Below, piece after piece: positions 45,910-54,365 of a stretch of 64,000 nt of DNA. The notes beneath the pieces were generated by a model that was not told the origin of the DNA, did not search any database, and saw nothing but the letters and a program-made list of their open reading frames with translations. The DNA lies in NCBI GenBank assembly GCA_016712525.1, contig JADJQX010000001.1, positions 868,001-932,000 on the forward strand, written 5' to 3'. Origin of the DNA: Myxococcales bacterium (GTDB lineage: Bacteria > Myxococcota_A > Polyangia > Polyangiales > Polyangiaceae). Made by a program: the position numbers and the translations under genes. Position 1 is the stretch's first letter. Every line of letters begins with the position of its first letter.

Positions 45910-45936
45910 TATCCCAAACCCTCATGGAGGCCCCTC

Positions 45937-47439
45937 GTGAGCTCCTCGCAGCGTCGTCATTTCTCGGTCGTGGTCGTGGGCGCGGGCCCCTCGGGGCTCG
46001 GCGCGGCCAAGGTGCTCCGCGACGAGGGCATCGATTTCGTGGTGCTCGAGAAGGCCTCGCGCCTCGGGGGGACCTGGCGTGACAACACCTACCCCGGCTG
46101 CGCGTGCGACGTACCCTCGGCGCTCTATTCGTACAGCTTCGCCCAGAGCCCAGCCTGGTCGCGCGCGTTCGCGGGCCAGGCCGAGATCCTAGCCTACCTG
46201 GAGCACGTGGCCGAGCGCTTCGACCTCGTGCGCCACGTGCGCTTCGATACGGCCCTCTTCGAGGCGAGGTACTCCCCGCGGGACCGGCGCTGGCACCTCG
46301 ACACCTCCCGAGGGCCCATGTCGGCCGACGTGCTCGTCACGGCCGCGGGCCCCTGGCACGAGCCGCTCGTCCCAACGGTCGAGGGCCGAGAGACGTTCTC
46401 CGGCGAGGCGTTCCACTCCGCGCGCTGGCGCCACGACGTCGACCTCACCGGGAAGCGGGTGGCGGTGGTCGGCTCCGGCGCCTCGGCCGTGCAGTTCGTG
46501 CCCGAGATCGCCAAGACGGCGGCGCGTCTCCACCTCTACCAGCGCACCGCCCAGTGGGTGCTCCCGAAGCCCGACGCGCCCGTGCCCGCGCCGATGCAGC
46601 GCGTGCTCCGGGCCTTCCCCAAGGCGCGCGAGGCCCTCCGCGGCGCCGAGTACGCCGCGATGGAGGCGTTCGGCCTCGGCTTTCGCCACCCGTGGCTCAT
46701 GGAGCAGGTGCAGCGCATCGGCGAGGCCCACCTGCGGCGCTCGGTCACGGACCCCACCCTCCGAAAAAAGCTCACTCCCGACTACACCCTCGGGTGCAAA
46801 CGCCTCTTGATGTCGAATACCTATTATCCGTCGCTCACGCGGCCGAACGTCGAGGTGCACGCGGCCGAGGTCACCCGAATCGACGGGCCCCGCGTGCGCG
46901 CGAGCGACGGCACGACGTCCGAGGTCGACGTGATCGTGTACGGCACGGGGTTCCGCATCCTCGACATGCCCATCGCCCACCACCTGAAAGACGCCGAGGG
47001 CGCGACGCTCGCCTCGCGTTGGAAGGGCAGCCCGCGGGCCTACCTCGGCACCACCGTCGCGGGCTTCCCGAACCTCTTCGTGCTCCTCGGGCCGAGCCTC
47101 GGCACGGGTCACTCGTCCGCGTTCACCATCCTCGAGGCGCAGCTCGGGTACATGACGACGGCGCTCCGAACGATGCGGAGAGGCCGGCTCGCGACGATCG
47201 AGGTGCGACGCGAGGTCATGGACCGCTACTTCGACGAGGTGCAGAGGGCCGTACGCCGCACCGTGTACGTGCAAGGCGGGTGCGGCAGCTACTACCTCGA
47301 CGAGAACGGCAAAAATACCTTCTCGTGGCCTTGGTCCACGCCGGCCCTCGAGGCGCGGCTCGCGCGCTTCGACCTCGACGACTACCGCACCGAGCGCGAG
47401 ACGACCCGCGCCGCCTACGCCACCGGGAGCCATGCATGA
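45937..47439 (+). CDS. Baeyer-Villiger-type flavin monooxygenase
   Basis: A 500-residue FAD/NADPH monooxygenase. First Rossmann GAGPSG (15-20), then GGTWRDNTYPGCACDVPS (44-61), the Baeyer-Villiger fingerprint F-x-G-x3-H-x3-W at 154-164 (Phe154, Gly156, His160, Trp164), second Rossmann GSGASA (179-184), and YGTGF before the C-terminal part. These enzymes insert oxygen next to a ketone, forming esters or lactones. GTG 45937 with GGAGG at 45926-45930. Overlaps the SDR gene by four bases, giving an oxidation pair. Confidence 0.93.
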   Translation: MSSSQRRHFSVVVVGAGPSGLGAAKVLRDEGIDFVVLEKASRLGGTWRDNTYPGCACDVPSALYSYSFAQSPAWSRAFAGQAEILAYLEHVAERFDLVRHVRFDTALFEARYSPRDRRWHLDTSRGPMSADVLVTAAGPWHEPLVPTVEGRETFSGEAFHSARWRHDVDLTGKRVAVVGSGASAVQFVPEIAKTAARLHLYQRTAQWVLPKPDAPVPAPMQRVLRAFPKAREALRGAEYAAMEAFGLGFRHPWLMEQVQRIGEAHLRRSVTDPTLRKKLTPDYTLGCKRLLMSNTYYPSLTRPNVEVHAAEVTRIDGPRVRASDGTTSEVDVIVYGTGFRILDMPIAHHLKDAEGATLASRWKGSPRAYLGTTVAGFPNLFVLLGPSLGTGHSSAFTILEAQLGYMTTALRTMRRGRLATIEVRREVMDRYFDEVQRAVRRTVYVQGGCGSYYLDENGKNTFSWPWSTPALEARLARFDLDDYRTERETTRAAYATGSHA

Positions 47440-48302
47440 TGCACCTCTTTCGAAGACACGAGCCCATCTCCGTCGCGGGAGCGCGTGTGCTCGTCACGGG
47501 CGCCGGGCGCGGCATCGGCCTCGCCACGGCGAAGCGCCTCGTCGCCTCGGGGGCACGCGTGGGCCTCGGCGAACTCGACGCCGACACGGCGCACGCGGCG
47601 GCCAAGGGCCTCGGCGATCGGGCCTTCTCGGCGCACCTCGACGTGCGTGATCCGGCGTCGTTCGCGGCCTTCGTGGCCGAGGGCGAGGCGCGCATGGGCG
47701 CGGTCGACGTGCTCGTGGCGAACGCGGGCGTGATGCCGCTCGGGCCGTTCGTGGACGAGCGAGACGAGGTGTCGCGCCTCACGCTCGACGTGAACGTGTG
47801 GGGCCTCGTCGTGGGGCTAAGGGCCGTGCTGCCCGGCATGCTCGCGCGCGGGCACGGCCACGTGGTGAACGTCGCCTCGATGGCCGGCAAGGTGCCGCTC
47901 CCGGGCATGGCAGTGTACAATGCATCCAAATTCGCCGCCGTGGGGCTGTCCGAGGCGGTGCGCCGCGAGGTCGCGGGCTCGGGTGTCACGGTGTCGTGTG
48001 TGATGCCGTCGGCCGTGCGCACCGAGCTCGCGTCGGGGGTGCCGCTCGATCGAGGCATGCCCACCGTCGAGCCCGGAGAGGTCGCCGAGGCGATCGTCGG
48101 CACGTTCCGCACGCGGGCGCCCGAGGTGGCGGTCCCTCGTGTGCTCGCGGGGTGGGACATGCTGAACGCCGTCGTGCCACGCGCCCTCGTCGACGCGGCC
48201 CTCCGCGCCCTCGGGGACCGCCGCGCGATCGAGGAGCTCGACCCCGAAGGCCGCCGCGCCTACGCCTCGCGCCTCGCCCGGCAGGCCGCGCTCACACGCT
48301 GA
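47436..48302 (+). CDS. Short-chain dehydrogenase/reductase
   Basis: A 288-residue classical SDR: cofactor motif TGAGRGIG (21-28), NAG, catalytic Ser148, Tyr161 and Lys165 in YNASK. Oxidises alcohols or reduces ketones with NAD(P)(H). Translationally coupled to the monooxygenase (ATGA overlap). Likely supplies ketone substrate to it, in a TetR-controlled catabolic or detoxification route for cyclic or long-chain alcohols; substrate unknown. Confidence 0.92.
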   Translation: MMHLFRRHEPISVAGARVLVTGAGRGIGLATAKRLVASGARVGLGELDADTAHAAAKGLGDRAFSAHLDVRDPASFAAFVAEGEARMGAVDVLVANAGVMPLGPFVDERDEVSRLTLDVNVWGLVVGLRAVLPGMLARGHGHVVNVASMAGKVPLPGMAVYNASKFAAVGLSEAVRREVAGSGVTVSCVMPSAVRTELASGVPLDRGMPTVEPGEVAEAIVGTFRTRAPEVAVPRVLAGWDMLNAVVPRALVDAALRALGDRRAIEELDPEGRRAYASRLARQAALTR

Positions 48303-48303
48303 C

Positions 48304-48957
48304 TCAGAATCGACCGCCCAAGGGCAACATGAAGCCTTCGCCATGCGCGGGGATCGTCGGCGTGGAGAGGCTCGCCCATTCGGGCGCACGCAGCGTAGGC
48401 GCGCCACCCTCGGCCTTGAACGAGGGCAGCTTGCCGTCGTTCGCCTTCACCAGAATGACGAGCCCGATCGCCGCCACGGTGAGGCCGATACCCGTGGTCA
48501 CGCCGCCGGCGACGAGGAGCTCGGTGTTCTTTCCGCCTTGTTTTCCCGTCGGTTTGAGGCCCGCACCCAGGAGGAGCATGGTCGTGCCCGTGAGGGTGAC
48601 CACACCACCGGAGACGAGCAGCACCCACCCGAGGGTCTTGTCGCCTCGGCCGTCGCTCGGGGAAGAGCGCGTGCCCCCCTCGTAGCGCACGGGGGTGGGC
48701 TCACTGCCCTCTTTCTTCGTCGAGCCCGCGGAGCCGCCCTTCTTCTTCGGGGGCGGGGGCAGGTCCGTTCCACCCGAGGCCGAGCCGCCCCCGTTCGACT
48801 TGGGCGGCGGCGGCGGGAGATCGGGCGTGCTCTTCTTGGGGGGTGGGGGCGGCAGCGAAACGTCGGCGAACGCGACACGAGGCACGAGCGTCGACACGAA
48901 GGCCCCGAGCACCAGAATCGAGACGGCCCGCCGAGCGTTCTCGCCTCGAGCCGCCAC
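48304..48957 (-). CDS. Exported Pro-rich protein with two membrane segments
   Basis: About 217 residues from GTG 48957: a signal-like start (ARRAVSILVLGAFVSTLVPRVAFA), a long Pro/Lys/Gly-rich stretch (four blocks of four to five Pro), then two hydrophobic segments (WVLLVSGGVVTLTGTTMLLLG, VTTGIGLTVAAIGLVILV). The two-span end is like that of the TPR-PEGA protein at 24607-25629. An ATG at 49035 is in frame, but its start would overlap the divergent ATG at 49034, so I prefer the GTG. Function unknown. Confidence 0.65.
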   Translation of the reverse strand: MAARGENARRAVSILVLGAFVSTLVPRVAFADVSLPPPPPKKSTPDLPPPPPKSNGGGSASGGTDLPPPPKKKGGSAGSTKKEGSEPTPVRYEGGTRSSPSDGRGDKTLGWVLLVSGGVVTLTGTTMLLLGAGLKPTGKQGGKNTELLVAGGVTTGIGLTVAAIGLVILVKANDGKLPSFKAEGGAPTLRAPEWASLSTPTIPAHGEGFMLPLGGRF

Positions 48958-49033
48958 AGGCTCTCTCGAGGGGGCGGCCGTGACGCAACCTCGGGGACGA
49001 GGAGCCAGTGAAGCGAGTACGTTCGGGGTCAGC

Positions 49034-51133
49034 ATGAAGGTAGGTCTTTTCAGGGTAGCGCGACCACGCGCGGAGCGGCAGGCGATCGTCGCATCCTCCT
49101 TCGCGCTGACGCTCGCGCTCGGTCTCTCGGGCTGCCGCGACGAAAAGCCGAAACCCACCGACATTTCCCCACCCGCGACCGGAGCGCAGCCTACGGGGGC
49201 GGCCCCGAGCGATGCGCAGGCTGCCCCGAGCAGCGACGTCACGACGGCCGCCTCGCCCACCTGGTCCGAGGGCCCGAAGGTCGTCACCGGGGGTACGGTC
49301 GACGCCGAAGCGCTCCGCAAGCGCTCGCACGCCCGCATCGAAGGCGACACGTCCGCCGTTCACGTGCTCGAGGGAGGCACCCCGTTCGAGCTCGGAAAAC
49401 GCGCCTGCGAGGCGAGCGTGCCCAAGGTCCCGAAGGAGACCAAGATCCTCGTCAAGCCGAACCTCGGCGGCTTCGAGTGGTTCAAAGATCCCGCACAAAA
49501 CGGCGGGGACGACGGCCTCCGCGGGCGCATCACGGATCCCGAGTTCTCCCGCGGCATCGTGCGGTGCCTCAAGGAACGCGGGCACACGAGGATCACCCTC
49601 GCCGAGGGGTGGGGCGCCAAACACGCCGACTGGGAGCGCCTCGTGCGCGTGTCGGGCTACGAGGCCATGGCCCGCGAAGAGCACGTGCCGCTCGTGGCGA
49701 TGGACGACGACGGCGTCTTCGACGTCGAGGGAGACATGCCCGGCAAGCCACTCGCGCTGAAGGGCATGGAGAAGACCCACGTCCCCACGTTGCTCATTCC
49801 CAAGATTCTGGCCGAGCACCTCGAGTCGGGGCTCTTCATTTCGGCCCCCAAGATCAAGGCCCACAGGTTCGGCGTGTTCTCGGCGGCCATCAAGGGCATG
49901 CAGGGCACCGTGATGCTCTCGGACAAGTCGCCGGCGTTCAATCAGAAGTTCCGAATGCACAAGGAGCTCGGCGCCGCGCTCGCCAAAGAGAAGGCCAAGG
50001 AGCCTGGCGCCCGCGAGGCCTACGTCGCCGCGCTCGACACGTTCGCCGAGCGCATCGCCGACGTGCTCGAGGTGTCGGCCCCGCACGTGGTGATCGCCGA
50101 GGGCGCGCCCGCCATGGGCGGCGATGGGTTCTCTCGTCAATGGCCCACGAAGGAGTCGGTCGCGATCGCCGGCACGAACCCCATTCGGGTCGATCGTGTG
50201 ATTGCCCAGTATCTCGGCTTCTGGAAGAACGAGGCGCTCGGGAAAGAGCTCTTGGGGAACACCACCTCGCCCCTCCTCACGAAGGCGGCCAAACGTTTTC
50301 GGGTCGACATCGAGAGCTCCACGCTCGCGGGCAACGGCGCGTCGCTCCTCGCCGAAAAGAGGCCCGCGCACCTCCTCGGTATGGCCGGGTTCGTCATCCA
50401 CGAGGGCGCGGGCGTCGAGGTCAAACCCGGCTCGGCGGCGCCCACGCCAAAAGCTCCCCCAGCCCCCGAGAGCGACGCGGGCGCACCCACCGAAGGCCCG
50501 GGAGAGGGCGACGTGCACGCGGCGCGAATCTCCGACGCCGATGCCCCCAAGCTGGATGGCGCGCTCGAGGCCACGTGGAACAAGGCGAAGCCGGTACGGT
50601 TCGACACGGACTGGTCGGGCAAGGCCACGGGCACGTTCACCGAGGCGCGCTTTTTGTGGAGTCCGAAGGGCCTCTACGTGGCGTGGGAGCTCGAGGGCGC
50701 GGGCCTCCACACGGACACCTCGCGCCCGACGGACGTCGAGCGGGAGCGGCTCTACCAAGAAGACTGCGTGGAGATCTTCTTGGTGCCCGACCCCGCGCGA
50801 AAGAAGCGCTACTTCGAAGTCGAGGTGGGCCCGTTCGGCCACTATTTCGATATCGACGTCGACCGCGAGAAGAGGAAAGAAGACATCGCCTGGCAGAGCG
50901 GCGTCAAGGTGGGCACGGCTCGTGACGCCGCGCGAAAGAGGGCCACGATCGAGATGGCCATGACCTCACCCGACGTGATCGCCGCGCTCGGCGCGGGAAA
51001 GCGCCTCCCCTTGGGGCTCTACCGCATGGAGGGCAAAGAGAAGAGGCTCTACTTGGCCTTCCGCCCGACCCGCACCCCGAAGCCGAATTTCCACGTCCCC
51101 GAGGCGTTTGGTCTCCTCGTGCTCGACCCGTGA
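49034..51133 (+). CDS. DUF362 lipoprotein fused to a CBM9-like domain
   Basis: A 699-residue lipoprotein: signal ending LGLSGC, Pro/Ala/Ser linker, then a DUF362 domain (about 120-460) with VKPNLGGFEW, ITDPEFSRGIVRCLKERGHTRI, and FISAPKIKAHRFGVFSAAIKG. After a second Pro/Ala linker, a C-terminal domain (about 500-699) with ARISDADAPKLDGALEATW, FLWSPKGLYVAWELE and DCVEIFLVPD matches the CBM9-like/DOMON-type carbohydrate-binding fold. DUF362 is often found as a [4Fe-4S]-linked cytoplasmic protein; an exported fusion with a sugar-binding domain is uncommon. ATG 49034. Confidence 0.85.
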   Translation: MKVGLFRVARPRAERQAIVASSFALTLALGLSGCRDEKPKPTDISPPATGAQPTGAAPSDAQAAPSSDVTTAASPTWSEGPKVVTGGTVDAEALRKRSHARIEGDTSAVHVLEGGTPFELGKRACEASVPKVPKETKILVKPNLGGFEWFKDPAQNGGDDGLRGRITDPEFSRGIVRCLKERGHTRITLAEGWGAKHADWERLVRVSGYEAMAREEHVPLVAMDDDGVFDVEGDMPGKPLALKGMEKTHVPTLLIPKILAEHLESGLFISAPKIKAHRFGVFSAAIKGMQGTVMLSDKSPAFNQKFRMHKELGAALAKEKAKEPGAREAYVAALDTFAERIADVLEVSAPHVVIAEGAPAMGGDGFSRQWPTKESVAIAGTNPIRVDRVIAQYLGFWKNEALGKELLGNTTSPLLTKAAKRFRVDIESSTLAGNGASLLAEKRPAHLLGMAGFVIHEGAGVEVKPGSAAPTPKAPPAPESDAGAPTEGPGEGDVHAARISDADAPKLDGALEATWNKAKPVRFDTDWSGKATGTFTEARFLWSPKGLYVAWELEGAGLHTDTSRPTDVERERLYQEDCVEIFLVPDPARKKRYFEVEVGPFGHYFDIDVDREKRKEDIAWQSGVKVGTARDAARKRATIEMAMTSPDVIAALGAGKRLPLGLYRMEGKEKRLYLAFRPTRTPKPNFHVPEAFGLLVLDP

Positions 51134-51190
51134 GCACGAGGGCGTCGCCGCGACCGAGCGCAGAGACGACGTGGAACGAGTCGGCTCGAG

Positions 51191-51228
51191 GCATCGCCGG
51201 CGATGCTTCGAGGCATCGCCGGCGATGC
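51191..51228. repeat. Paired 16-bp palindrome, copy 1
   Basis: Two perfect palindromes GCATCGCCGGCGATGC at 51191-51206 and 51213-51228, 22-bp period, in the gap between convergent genes and 7 bp past the minus-strand stop. Confidence 0.9.
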
Positions 51229-51235
51229 TTTGGGA

Positions 51236-53230
51236 TCACCCGTCGGCGCGGCGCAGGCGTGAGCCAGGGCGACGGAGGCGGAACCCCACGAGCGCCACGG
51301 CGAGCCCGATCGCCGCGAAGCCCGCCGCGCCCTCGCCGTTCACGCGAGCCCCCGAGAGGCCGCAGCCCCCTCCCTCGAGGGTCGTGTCGCCGTCGACCGC
51401 TGGGCTCGGCGCGCTCGGCGAGGGCTGCGCACCCGAGGGCGCTGGCGTGACCGGGCCCGTGCTCGGCGGCGCGGTCGGCGACGTCGTGGGCGGTGTCGTG
51501 GGGGTCGGCGGAGGCTCGGGCGGCACGGGGCCACACCCGTCGGTCTTCGCGCTCGCGCCGTATCCGAGCTTCACGAAAGTGCCACTCCCAGTGGTGAGGT
51601 GCCGCACCGGGACGACGCGGTACGTGTACGCCTTGTCCCCGTCGGCGGACGTGTCGACGAACGAGGAGATCGTGGACGCACCGGAGACCCGCGTCTCGGG
51701 CGCCGTGCTCGCTTGCCCGACCTCGCGGCGAAAGACACGATAGCCGACGTTCGCGTCGGGCGAGCTCCCCCACGAGACGGTGGGGCGCCCGCGTTCGCAG
51801 CGCGCCGACACGGCCGAAGGAGGGCTCACCGGGTCCATGCGGAGCGTCGGATCGCCCAAGAGGAGGAACCCGAGGCTCGTCGTCGTGGTGTCGAGCGCGA
51901 GATCGCCGAACGTCCCGAGCGCGCCGAGGCGATGCGCCACGAGCGCCGGACGCGAGAACCACCCGGTGCCGACCACGGCGTTCGGGCCGAACAGCGCCGC
52001 GCGCATTAGGTTGTTCGAAAACGAGTAGTCTCCGAAATACGAGCCGAAGAGGCCGAGAAAACCCGCGTTCACGGGAGACGTCGCGAAGAGGGCCGACGTC
52101 GCGACACCCGAGGCCGACGAGGGCCCACCTGCCCCGGAGCCGAACGCGAGCGCGTACCCCGCGGGGTCGGCGAGCCCACCGAAGAAGTCCGCGCCGACCT
52201 GGGGGCCAGCTCCATAGAGGCTCCGCGAGGCGTGCACCGTCGGCGGCTCGACCTCGTACGACCCGACCGTCCCTCCGAAGGTGTTCGTTCGCCACGCGCG
52301 ACGCGCGAGCTTCACTTGACCCGCGCGGTACGCGTGGTTTTTCTCGAGGTACCGGCGGAGGAGATCGGTCGACGTGAGCGGCGCGAAGACCGGCATCTCC
52401 TCGGCGTCGACGCGCCCCACGGCGAGCTCGAGGGCGCTCGGAGGCCGAATCTGATCGAACATGCCGTCCCCGGGCACGTTGTAGTGACGGTTCGCGGGAG
52501 CACCGTAGGTCATGGTGTCGGTCCACGTGCCGTCGAGATCGGCGTAGTACGTGTCCGTCGGCCAGCCGCCGGTCGTGTCGGAGTGCCCGTCGTACCCGCC
52601 GTTGCCCGAGAACACCCGCGGGACCTTGCCGAGGAGGAGCGCGTACTTGAAGCTCGGCCCGAGCGTGGCGCGGCGAGCAGCGAGCGCGCTCCGCAACGTC
52701 GTGTGGGTGGTCGTCGCAGGGTCGAACACCTCACGAACGACGCCGTAGCCCTCGGCGATCATGTCGGCCTCGAGCCGATCGAGCTCCGGCGCGAGCGCGG
52801 CCGCGTTCGGCGCGTCGACGACGATCGCGACGATGCCACGGTCCTCCGCATCCTCGGCGCGGAGCCCGACCGAGATCGTCGTGCTCGGCTGGATTTGAAC
52901 GTTGCCGTCCATCATCCAACATCGAACCGAGTACTCGCGCGAGAACCCGAGCGCGACTCCCGTCTCCGTGTAGGTCAGCGGGGCAGTCTCGAGACGTACG
53001 CTCGGGCCCCACTCGGGTGTGCCATTGACGAGCGTTCCGATGCGTGGGGCGATGGTGCAGGCGATCGAGCGCGGGTCGAAGGTGATCGACACCGACGGAG
53101 GAGCCTCGGACACCGCCACGGTGGCGCACACGGAGCGCGCGCACTCTTGGGCGTGGGCGGCTCCCTCGGCCGCGAGCAGCACGGCAGGGACGAGCAAGCT
53201 ACGGAGGGAGGCGAGTCTCGCGGGTCGCAT
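51236..53230 (-). CDS. C25 (gingipain)-fold pseudo-peptidase with MYXO-CTERM
   Basis: A 664-residue exported protein. Sec signal (LLVPAVLLAAEGAAHA), an Ig-like N-part, then a caspase/gingipain-type fold: YALLLGKVPRVFSGNGGYD, TDTYYADLDGTW, ALELAVGRVDAEEM and LLLGDPTLRM are the usual C25 blocks. The catalytic His and Cys are not visible: where C25 enzymes have GHG and a Cys, this reads GSGAGG and LFGSYFGD. A fibronectin-III-like domain and a Thr/Pro linker follow, then GGGCGLSG, a hydrophobic span and RLRRPGSRLRR, a MYXO-CTERM-type sorting tail. ATG 53230. Confidence 0.8.
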   Translation of the reverse strand: MRPARLASLRSLLVPAVLLAAEGAAHAQECARSVCATVAVSEAPPSVSITFDPRSIACTIAPRIGTLVNGTPEWGPSVRLETAPLTYTETGVALGFSREYSVRCWMMDGNVQIQPSTTISVGLRAEDAEDRGIVAIVVDAPNAAALAPELDRLEADMIAEGYGVVREVFDPATTTHTTLRSALAARRATLGPSFKYALLLGKVPRVFSGNGGYDGHSDTTGGWPTDTYYADLDGTWTDTMTYGAPANRHYNVPGDGMFDQIRPPSALELAVGRVDAEEMPVFAPLTSTDLLRRYLEKNHAYRAGQVKLARRAWRTNTFGGTVGSYEVEPPTVHASRSLYGAGPQVGADFFGGLADPAGYALAFGSGAGGPSSASGVATSALFATSPVNAGFLGLFGSYFGDYSFSNNLMRAALFGPNAVVGTGWFSRPALVAHRLGALGTFGDLALDTTTTSLGFLLLGDPTLRMDPVSPPSAVSARCERGRPTVSWGSSPDANVGYRVFRREVGQASTAPETRVSGASTISSFVDTSADGDKAYTYRVVPVRHLTTGSGTFVKLGYGASAKTDGCGPVPPEPPPTPTTPPTTSPTAPPSTGPVTPAPSGAQPSPSAPSPAVDGDTTLEGGGCGLSGARVNGEGAAGFAAIGLAVALVGFRLRRPGSRLRRADG

Positions 53231-53367
53231 GGGCCGTCTACGATGCACGACGAGGCGAGGCCATTCAGCCGCCCAAGGACCTCACGAAACAGCGCTTCGA
53301 GCGCCGACGGGCGTCACGACCTGCGATCTTCGCGAGGGCGCGCACGCAGTCTCCGCTACGCGATGGC

Positions 53368-54216
53368 TCACGGCAACGACGTCGCGTTCAGATCGTCGAC
53401 TGTGACCGACGAGGCTTGAACTGCTGCCGGAGTGGTCACTCTCGTCGCGTCGAGCCCCACCTGGAATGTCACTTGCGCGAAGGGAGCGGCCGAGACAATG
53501 GGCAAGTCGTAGGGAACGCCGTCGATGGAGAGCTCGGCCTTCGTGCCACCAAGACGCATCACCCAGTGGTGCGGGCGGTCGGGGTTGGAAATCGCGAACG
53601 GCTTGACGCTCGAAGGGCCGCCCACGGCGAGGAACGTCCCCAAGGACGAGAAGGCGACGCGGGCCGTGACCCCGCCCACCGTCACACGCATGACGTCGAC
53701 CTCGGCCCCCATGACGGTCGGGGACGTGGCCGTGAGCATCACCTTTCCTTCGACGCAGACCGCTTGTGTGCCGGCGCGGAGAGCCGCGGCGGCGGAGAGC
53801 ATGCTTTGCGAGGCCATCCCCGCCGGAAGGCGAAAGGTCACCGTGTTGCCGTCGAACCCGAGACTCGGACCGAACTGGGGCACGATCGTACCTGCGTTCG
53901 TGAAGGGGGCAGGCGGAAAAGATGCCCCCTCGAAGTTGGTGGCGAAGAGCAGGTTGCCCGTGCACGAGCGAGCGGTCGCAGCGTCCGGCGCGTCGGCGTC
54001 ACGCGTCGGCGGAGTGGCCACGTCGCCTGGCGCGAGACCATCGGGGAGGTCGGCGTCCGGCAGGCCGGGAGGGCTCGTGGGGAGCGCCGTGGCCGTGGGC
54101 TGCGGGGGCGAGGCGTCGGGGGCCTCGCTGGGCTCGGCACCGAACGAGGTGCACGCGAGCGGAACGAGCGCGGCGAACGCGGCCGAATACAGCGCGCGGC
54201 GGGCAAAGCGAAGCAT
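53368..54216 (-). CDS. Lipoprotein with lectin-like domain, unknown function
   Basis: A 282-residue lipoprotein: signal ending LVPLAC, a Pro/Asp/Thr linker, then a beta-sandwich-like domain (CTGNLLFATNFEG, FDGNTVTFRLP, HHWVMRLGGTKAELSIDG) that recalls concanavalin/laminin-G folds, where a typical line is W-x-x-V-x-L-x-x-x-x-A-x-L-x-I-D-G. Probably carbohydrate- or protein-binding at the surface. ATG 54216. No enzyme motif. Confidence 0.7.
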   Translation of the reverse strand: MLRFARRALYSAAFAALVPLACTSFGAEPSEAPDASPPQPTATALPTSPPGLPDADLPDGLAPGDVATPPTRDADAPDAATARSCTGNLLFATNFEGASFPPAPFTNAGTIVPQFGPSLGFDGNTVTFRLPAGMASQSMLSAAAALRAGTQAVCVEGKVMLTATSPTVMGAEVDVMRVTVGGVTARVAFSSLGTFLAVGGPSSVKPFAISNPDRPHHWVMRLGGTKAELSIDGVPYDLPIVSAAPFAQVTFQVGLDATRVTTPAAVQASSVTVDDLNATSLP

Positions 54217-54314
54217 ACGACCAGGCTACCACCTGATTTCTCGGGTGCCACCCGCCGTGCACGCGCTCGCCTAGAGCTCGCAGCGAGAAGTCGCTCTCGC
54301 CTCGAGCGCTCGAG

Positions 54315-54352
54315 GCATCGCCGGCGATGGTTCGAGGCATCGCCGGCGATGC
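54315..54352. repeat. Paired 16-bp palindrome, copy 2
   Basis: GCATCGCCGGCGATGG (54315-54330, last base changed) and GCATCGCCGGCGATGC (54337-54352), 13 bp past the stop of the propeller lipoprotein gene. Confidence 0.9.
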
Positions 54353-54365
54353 TCGTGGAATCCAT

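Noticed and set aside
39162..48302. Reading the glycan and monooxygenase genes as one natural-product cluster
   Set aside because: No polyketide, peptide or terpene synthase is present; the TetR gene and convergent ends separate the two groups.
48958..49035. ATG 49035 as start of the Pro-rich exported protein
   Set aside because: It would overlap the divergent ATG at 49034 and puts about 30 extra residues before the signal peptide; GTG 48957 fits better.
48701..50842. 713-codon minus-strand frame opposite the DUF362 gene
   Set aside because: Shadow frame rich in Arg, Gly and His; plus strand encodes a recognisable protein.
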